Shown here: positions 60,619 through 64,000 of the stretch, piece by piece
Position numbering within the stretch: position 1 is the first letter of the stretch
How the letters are laid out: every line of letters begins with the position of its first letter
DNA from: Allobosea sp. BH3
GTDB taxonomy: Bacteria > Pseudomonadota > Alphaproteobacteria > Rhizobiales > Beijerinckiaceae
Assembly: GCF_025499465.1 (NCBI RefSeq)
Contig: NZ_JAIMCA010000007.1
Span: forward strand, 124,001-188,000
Length of the DNA stretch: 64,000 nucleotides
Direction of reading: 5' to 3'
Notes under the pieces: model-generated
Told to the model about the DNA's origin: nothing
The model's input: only the letters and a program-made list of their open reading frames with translations
Database searches by the model: none
Translations under genes and position numbers: made by a program

Positions 60619-61452
60619 TCAATCCAGGACAAGAGCTTTTCCGCGGGCGCTGTTGGATGGGATGCCCGCGGATGCATCTGCCGACGGGCTGAGTCCCGAA
60701 GGCTGGCTGTCGCCGGCCTCGACCGGCACCGTGCCCACGAAAATGCGATCGAGGCCCTGGAGCGCGAGACCGTGTTTCTCGGTCAGGCGATGGCGCTCTC
60801 CCTCCTCCTGCGTAAAGGTGATTTCCGATATGGAGAACCCTGCCTTGGAGAGCTTGTCCGGGAAGTCACGGCCGTACAGCCTGACATGGTCCCAGCCACA
60901 GATGCGCTCGACCTCGGCCGCAGGCATATCCGGCGGCGGCTCCCAGGTCTCTGCGCGCTCCTGATCGAGCGGGACCGAGAAGAGAGCCGAGCCTCCTGGC
61001 TTCAGCACACGGAGACACTCGTCGATGCCCTTAGCGTCCTCGGCAACATGTTCGAGGATGTGGTGGCAGATCAGATAGTCGAAATGCCCGTCGTCGAACT
61101 GGATGTCGGTGATGTCGACCACTGCATTGGCGACCTTGCTGATCTTGACGTCTCCCGCGACATAGCGCGGGTTGCGCCGCCATAGCCGGAAGAATGGCCG
61201 CTCCGGCGAAAAATGCAGGACGGCCTTGTCGCTCAGATCGAGGCCGTTCCGGCGCAGATAAAGCCCCATGATTCGGTCGCGCTCCTTGGAGGAGCAGTTG
61301 GGGCAGCGCGCCTCCGGACGTGGGCCGACGTCGAGGAAGCGCCCTTCGTAACCGCAGATCGTGCACAGGCGCGAAGGGTATTTCTTGAGAAACTGACTCG
61401 GTCTGCGAATAGCCGAGCGCAGATATTCTTGAAAGAAAACAATGATATTCAT
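60619..61452 (-). CDS. zinc-ribbon class I SAM-dependent methyltransferase
   Basis: A 277-residue protein. A treble-clef or ribbon motif (C-T-I-C near 30, C-P-N-C near 50) precedes a methyltransferase fold: H-F-S-P-E-R-P-F-F near 83, D-I-T-D-I-Q-F-D-D-G-H-F-D near 115, C-H-H-I-L-E-H-V near 130 and L-R-V-L-K-P-G-G near 147. The C-terminal 40 residues are Ser/Pro/Gly-rich. Methyltransferases of this shape are often linked to surface polysaccharide or lipid modification, but the target is unknown. It is divergent from a LuxR-type gene. Confidence 0.87.
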   Translation of the reverse strand: MNIIVFFQEYLRSAIRRPSQFLKKYPSRLCTICGYEGRFLDVGPRPEARCPNCSSKERDRIMGLYLRRNGLDLSDKAVLHFSPERPFFRLWRRNPRYVAGDVKISKVANAVVDITDIQFDDGHFDYLICHHILEHVAEDAKGIDECLRVLKPGGSALFSVPLDQERAETWEPPPDMPAAEVERICGWDHVRLYGRDFPDKLSKAGFSISEITFTQEEGERHRLTEKHGLALQGLDRIFVGTVPVEAGDSQPSGLSPSADASAGIPSNSARGKALVLD

Positions 61453-61457
61453 GCGTT

Positions 61458-61526
61458 ATTCCCAGCCGTTCAGCCCGATTGACCCAATGGAGTTGGTCGA
61501 GAACTGTTCGGCCGAGTTCTGGGAAT
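61458..61526. promoter_or_regulatory. spaced inverted repeat in the methyltransferase/LuxR divergent region
   Basis: ATTCCCAG (61458-61465) and CTGGGAAT (61519-61526) are exact inverse complements 53 bases apart. They flank most of the 164-base gap, so a regulator could act on both genes. Confidence 0.35.
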
Positions 61527-61542
61527 GTTGCGTCAGGCTGCA

Positions 61543-61558
61543 TCACCCCGTTGGGTGA
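61543..61558. promoter_or_regulatory. compact dyad upstream of the LuxR-type gene
   Basis: TCACCC-CGTT-GGGTGA is a perfect 6+4+6 dyad about 58 bases upstream of the ATG, a common place for an autoregulatory LuxR-type site. It is a candidate only. Confidence 0.4.
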
Positions 61559-61616
61559 CGATTGACGAATTGGCGGCAGTGTCGCATCCGCGCAGGGCGG
61601 CTTGGGGCGATTACGA

Positions 61617-62705
61617 ATGCTGGATGCGGAAGAGTTCGGTGACGCGGTTGCGATGCTCTACGAGGCCGCCGCGGTGCCAGAGATGTGGCCTGCCGCAATC
61701 GAGCGAATGTCCCGGATCGGCGGCTGCACCGGAGGGCTGTTGTTCGCTCATTCCGAGCTCGGCACCAATTGGATCACCAGCAAGGAGTTCGAGCCGGCCT
61801 TCGCGCGCTTCATGGAGCAGGGCTGGATGAACCGGAATTCCCGCATGGCTGGGTTGCTGGCCCATGGCGGAACCGGCTTCGTCACGGACCATGACCTCTT
61901 CACCGACGAGGAGATGGACAAGGACGAGATGTACACGGATTTCCTGCGGCCCGAAGGCTATGGCTGGGGCACCGCTACGCATATTCGTGCATCGTCCGGA
62001 GACAACATCGTCTTCACCCTGGAGCGGAGGTTCGAGCTCGGCCCGGTTCCCCGCCATGCGGTCGAGGTTCTCGACGGCATTCGGCCGCATCTGGCCCGGG
62101 CGGCGGTGCTCGCCTCCAAGCTTCAGATGCAGCGGGCACAAGCCAGTCTGGATTCCTTCGAGCGGGCAGGGGCGCGGGCCGCGTTGATCGGCTCGAGAGG
62201 CGGTGTCACGGCGATGAATGCCGGCTTCGAGGCTCTTCTGGGGCAGATCATCATCCGCGCCCGGGATAAGATCACGCTCGATGACGATCGCGCCAACGCG
62301 CTTCTGCAGAACGCCCTGAAGGACCTCGCTCGAGACCGCCTTGGTGACACCCGCTCGATCGCGGTCCCTCGCAAGGATGATCTCCCGGCGTTCATTATTC
62401 ATGTGCTGCCGATCCGGCGGCAGGCGCTCGACATCTTTGCGCGTGCACAGGCAATGTTGGTGGTCACAACCACAGGTCGAAGCCTGAGCATCGAAGGTTC
62501 GCTGCTTTGCGAGCTCTATGATCTGACGCGCGCCGAGGCGGCCGTGGCCAACCGCATCCTTGAAGGCCTCACGGTCAATGAGATCGCGGTCGAGCACGGC
62601 GTTTCTCGGGAGACCGTCCGCTCTCAGGTCAAGAAGGTCCTCGCCAAGACCGGTTGCCAGTCTCAGGCCGACTTCATCCGCAGATTGGCGCCATTGACCG
62701 TTTGA
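61617..62705 (+). CDS. LuxR-type helix-turn-helix regulator
   Basis: A 362-residue regulator. The C-terminal DNA-binding domain (about 300-360) reads L-T-R-A-E-A-A-V-A-N-R-I-L-E-G-L-T-V-N-E-I-A, then H-G-V-S-R-E-T-V-R-S-Q-V-K-K-V-L-A-K-T-G, a typical GerE/LuxR helix-turn-helix. The N-terminal 250 residues look like a PAS/GAF-type sensor without a recognisable autoinducer or receiver domain. ATG at 61617 begins MLDAEEFGDAV; a TTG 15 bases upstream is possible. Effector and targets are unknown. Confidence 0.9.
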   Translation: MLDAEEFGDAVAMLYEAAAVPEMWPAAIERMSRIGGCTGGLLFAHSELGTNWITSKEFEPAFARFMEQGWMNRNSRMAGLLAHGGTGFVTDHDLFTDEEMDKDEMYTDFLRPEGYGWGTATHIRASSGDNIVFTLERRFELGPVPRHAVEVLDGIRPHLARAAVLASKLQMQRAQASLDSFERAGARAALIGSRGGVTAMNAGFEALLGQIIIRARDKITLDDDRANALLQNALKDLARDRLGDTRSIAVPRKDDLPAFIIHVLPIRRQALDIFARAQAMLVVTTTGRSLSIEGSLLCELYDLTRAEAAVANRILEGLTVNEIAVEHGVSRETVRSQVKKVLAKTGCQSQADFIRRLAPLTV

Positions 62706-62844
62706 TCGAGTGGAGATGCCTCGTGGAGGGGAGCGCGAAATTCAGTACGTCGCCCTTCGCAGCCATGGGTATTTCGCTGCCTATCGGTGCCGCACGCTCG
62801 TGCGCGCATTCACGGCTCCGGAAGGCCGTCACGGAATGGAGGAG

Positions 62845-62920
62845 TGGTGGGCAGTGACGGGCTCGAACCGCCGACATCCTCGGTGTAAACGAGGCGCTCT
62901 ACCAACTGAGCTAACCGCCC
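62845..62920 (-). tRNA. tRNA-Val (UAC)
   Basis: A 76-base tRNA on the minus strand with encoded CCA. The acceptor GGGCGGT pairs with ACTGCCC (one G-T wobble). The anticodon stem-loop CCTCG-TTTACAC-CGAGG gives anticodon TAC. The D-loop AGCTCAGTTGGTAGAGC and T-arm GGTTCGAGCCC are standard. Confidence 0.96.
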
Positions 62921-62930
62921 TTGGCGGTCG

Positions 62931-62959
62931 CGTTTAAGGCCTAGAGGGCCGTATCGCAA
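62931..62959 (-). promoter_or_regulatory. candidate promoter of tRNA-Val
   Basis: Read on the minus strand, TTGCGA (62959-62954) and TAAACG (62936-62931) are separated by 17 bases, with the tRNA starting 11 bases further on. Spacing is ideal for the housekeeping sigma factor; the -10 is only a fair match. Confidence 0.45.
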
Positions 62960-63036
62960 GGTCTCTCGGGCCAGTGGTCGTGGGATGCGGGCTTGGGAGC
63001 GGAATTCCGCCATCTTCATGGCCATCTTGCCCAGCC

Positions 63037-63501
63037 ATGAAGTCGCTCTCCTTCCTTCATTCCGGCGCCGGGCGTCCTGCGCTCGTCTGCGTCGGTCTCT
63101 GCGTCGCGGCCGGGGCAGGGGGCGCGCTGGCGCAGTCGATCATGACCGATGCCTTCTTCGTCGGCCGTCCCGCTTTCTCGCGCCCCGAGCAGCCGGGCAA
63201 GCCGGCGAGCTGCGAGGACATCGCTGCGCAGCTACCCGATTCGGTTCCGCGCGATACTCGTGTCGACATGGCAATCGCCGGACCGGTCAGTCTCATCCAG
63301 ACGGACGGGGCGCTCTGGTATGTCGCTGTCTGCGCCGAGCCAGGCGTGCGCGTGCTCTGCGTGACCTATGGTGCCGGTGATCTGAAGCTCGGCGACAGAG
63401 CCGTTCTGCGCGGCGGCTACAATCGGCAAGGGCCGCGCCACATCATGCTCGACCCCTGTCTGGCGTCGCCGGAGAAGGCCGGCGAGCCGGAGGAACCGTG
63501 A
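63037..63501 (+). CDS. hypothetical secreted protein
   Basis: A 154-residue protein of unknown function. A signal peptide (G-R-P-A-L-V-C-V-G-L-C-V-A-A-G-A-G-G-A-L-A-Q) is followed by a mature part of about 120 residues with four or five Cys (S-C-E-D-I, V-A-V-C-A-E, V-L-C-V-T, D-P-C-L), suggesting disulphides in the periplasm. I read the start as the ATG at 63037; earlier in-frame starts would spoil the signal peptide. It lies between tRNA-Val and tRNA-Asp with no obvious partner. Confidence 0.75.
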   Translation: MKSLSFLHSGAGRPALVCVGLCVAAGAGGALAQSIMTDAFFVGRPAFSRPEQPGKPASCEDIAAQLPDSVPRDTRVDMAIAGPVSLIQTDGALWYVAVCAEPGVRVLCVTYGAGDLKLGDRAVLRGGYNRQGPRHIMLDPCLASPEKAGEPEEP

Positions 63502-63552
63502 CGCTCTCCCCGGATATTTTTCCACGGATGTGAATTTGCCGGCATCACGTGC

Positions 63553-63579
63553 TTGACACTTTCGGCCGGGGGTCATACT
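63553..63579 (+). promoter_or_regulatory. candidate promoter of tRNA-Asp
   Basis: TTGACA at 63553-63558 is a perfect -35 box and CATACT at 63574-63579 a fair -10 box, 15 bases apart (TACTCC at 17-base spacing is the alternative). The tRNA starts 40 bases downstream. Confidence 0.6.
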
Positions 63580-63619
63580 CCACACCCCGCTGACGGCCAC
63601 CGCGTCGCAGCCGCCCTGC

Positions 63620-63696
63620 GCGGGCGTAGCTCAGTTGGTTAGAGTGCCGGCCTGTCACGCCGGAGGTCGCGGGTTCGAGCCCCGTCGCCCGCGCCA
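63620..63696 (+). tRNA. tRNA-Asp (GUC)
   Basis: A 77-base tRNA with encoded CCA. The acceptor GCGGGCG pairs with CGCCCGC. The anticodon stem-loop CCGGC-CTGTCAC-GCCGG gives anticodon GTC. T-arm GGGTTCGAGCCCC. Confidence 0.97.
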
Positions 63697-63720
63697 TATT
63701 TTCCCAGTATTTGCAAAGTG

Positions 63721-63990
63721 TTACGAGTTGCTCCCCTTCGGGGGATTGCGCCCGTTTGGGGCCTCCGCAGGAAACTCGGAACCGTGACCGGCTGGTCCGT
63801 CGGCGGCCTGGGACAAGCCGTTTGGTATCGGCAGATGGCGCCCCATCGGACTGTGAGCGAGCGGTTCGCCCAGCATTGCGTCGCAGCGATGATCCTCCTG
63901 GTTCACGAAGTCAGCATCGGCCTTCGCTGCGGCCGGATGCCTCGGCTGGTACCGAGCGTCCGTCGTCATCGCCGGGCGTCGACGAGACAC
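63721..63990 (-). CDS. possible small ORF downstream of tRNA-Asp
   Basis: An 89-codon frame on the minus strand, or 82 from the internal Met (MTTDARYQPRHP). It is His/Pro/Ala-rich, with no signal peptide, helix or motif I recognise, and its third-position G+C looks lower than that of the sure genes. The frame is open but the coding evidence is weak. The 304 bases from the tRNA end to the right edge hold nothing else that I can identify. Confidence 0.25.
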   Translation of the reverse strand: MSRRRPAMTTDARYQPRHPAAAKADADFVNQEDHRCDAMLGEPLAHSPMGRHLPIPNGLSQAADGPAGHGSEFPAEAPNGRNPPKGSNS

Positions 63991-64000
63991 CGGAACCTCG

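Overview
The window is 64 kb of high-G+C DNA (roughly two-thirds G+C by eye) from an alphaproteobacterial chromosome. The order trigger factor - clpP - clpX - lon beside tRNA-Leu, tRNA-Val and tRNA-Asp, together with many solute-binding-protein transporters, LysR regulators and TctABC genes, points to the Hyphomicrobiales. A soil or plant-associated genus such as Bosea or a relative is my guess; no rRNA or other phylogenetic marker was tested. I see no phage, insertion sequence, integrase or CRISPR array.

Layout. 1-7.3 kb: the start of an RND efflux operon (permease cut by the window edge, plus adaptor), a hormone-sensitive-lipase-type hydrolase divergent from a LysR regulator, a long coiled-coil protein, and a lone molybdopterin-binding dehydrogenase subunit. 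7.5-16.6 kb: a hydroxamate-siderophore uptake locus, with an ABC exporter, fhuC-like ATPase and AraC regulator on the minus strand and a TonB receptor, fhuD-like and fused fhuB-like genes on the plus strand. 16.7-21.7 kb: a chloroperoxidase-like hydrolase preceded by a tiny Tat-signal ORF, then an XRE-cupin regulator divergent from an MFS-MOSC-ferredoxin reductase operon. 22-26.6 kb: a ferric-iron-type ABC importer. 26.6-34.4 kb: a PotFGHI-like importer downstream of a phosphonate-monoester-hydrolase/sulfatase gene, with a divergent class III aminotransferase. 34.4-43.2 kb: a MocR regulator, a 5-dehydro-4-deoxyglucarate dehydratase, two LysR regulators and a tripartite tricarboxylate transporter (plus an extra TctC), plausibly for aldaric acids. 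43.3-51.6 kb: a ten-gene operon coupling a polyamine/opine-type ABC importer to a multi-subunit FAD/[2Fe-2S] dehydrogenase, a second FAD oxidase and RidA. 51.6-53.5 kb: a small secreted protein and a multicopper-oxidase fold lacking most copper ligands. 53.6-64 kb: housekeeping protein quality control (tig, clpP, clpX, lon), a methyltransferase divergent from a LuxR-type regulator, and tRNA genes.

How it fits together. Most of the window is nutrient acquisition: six transport systems, nearly all beside a dedicated regulator and often beside the enzymes that use the imported compound. In three ABC operons a hairpin or hairpin array follows the binding-protein gene, in the position expected for making more binding protein than membrane components. 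Several proteins keep a family fold but have lost catalytic or metal residues (the lipase-like hydrolase, the multicopper oxidase, and possibly the molybdenum enzyme). The most unusual items are a permease with an extra membrane helix, a coiled coil and a repeat tail; the phosphonate hydrolase/ABC importer pairing; and the oxidative operon with two different DadA-like flavoproteins.
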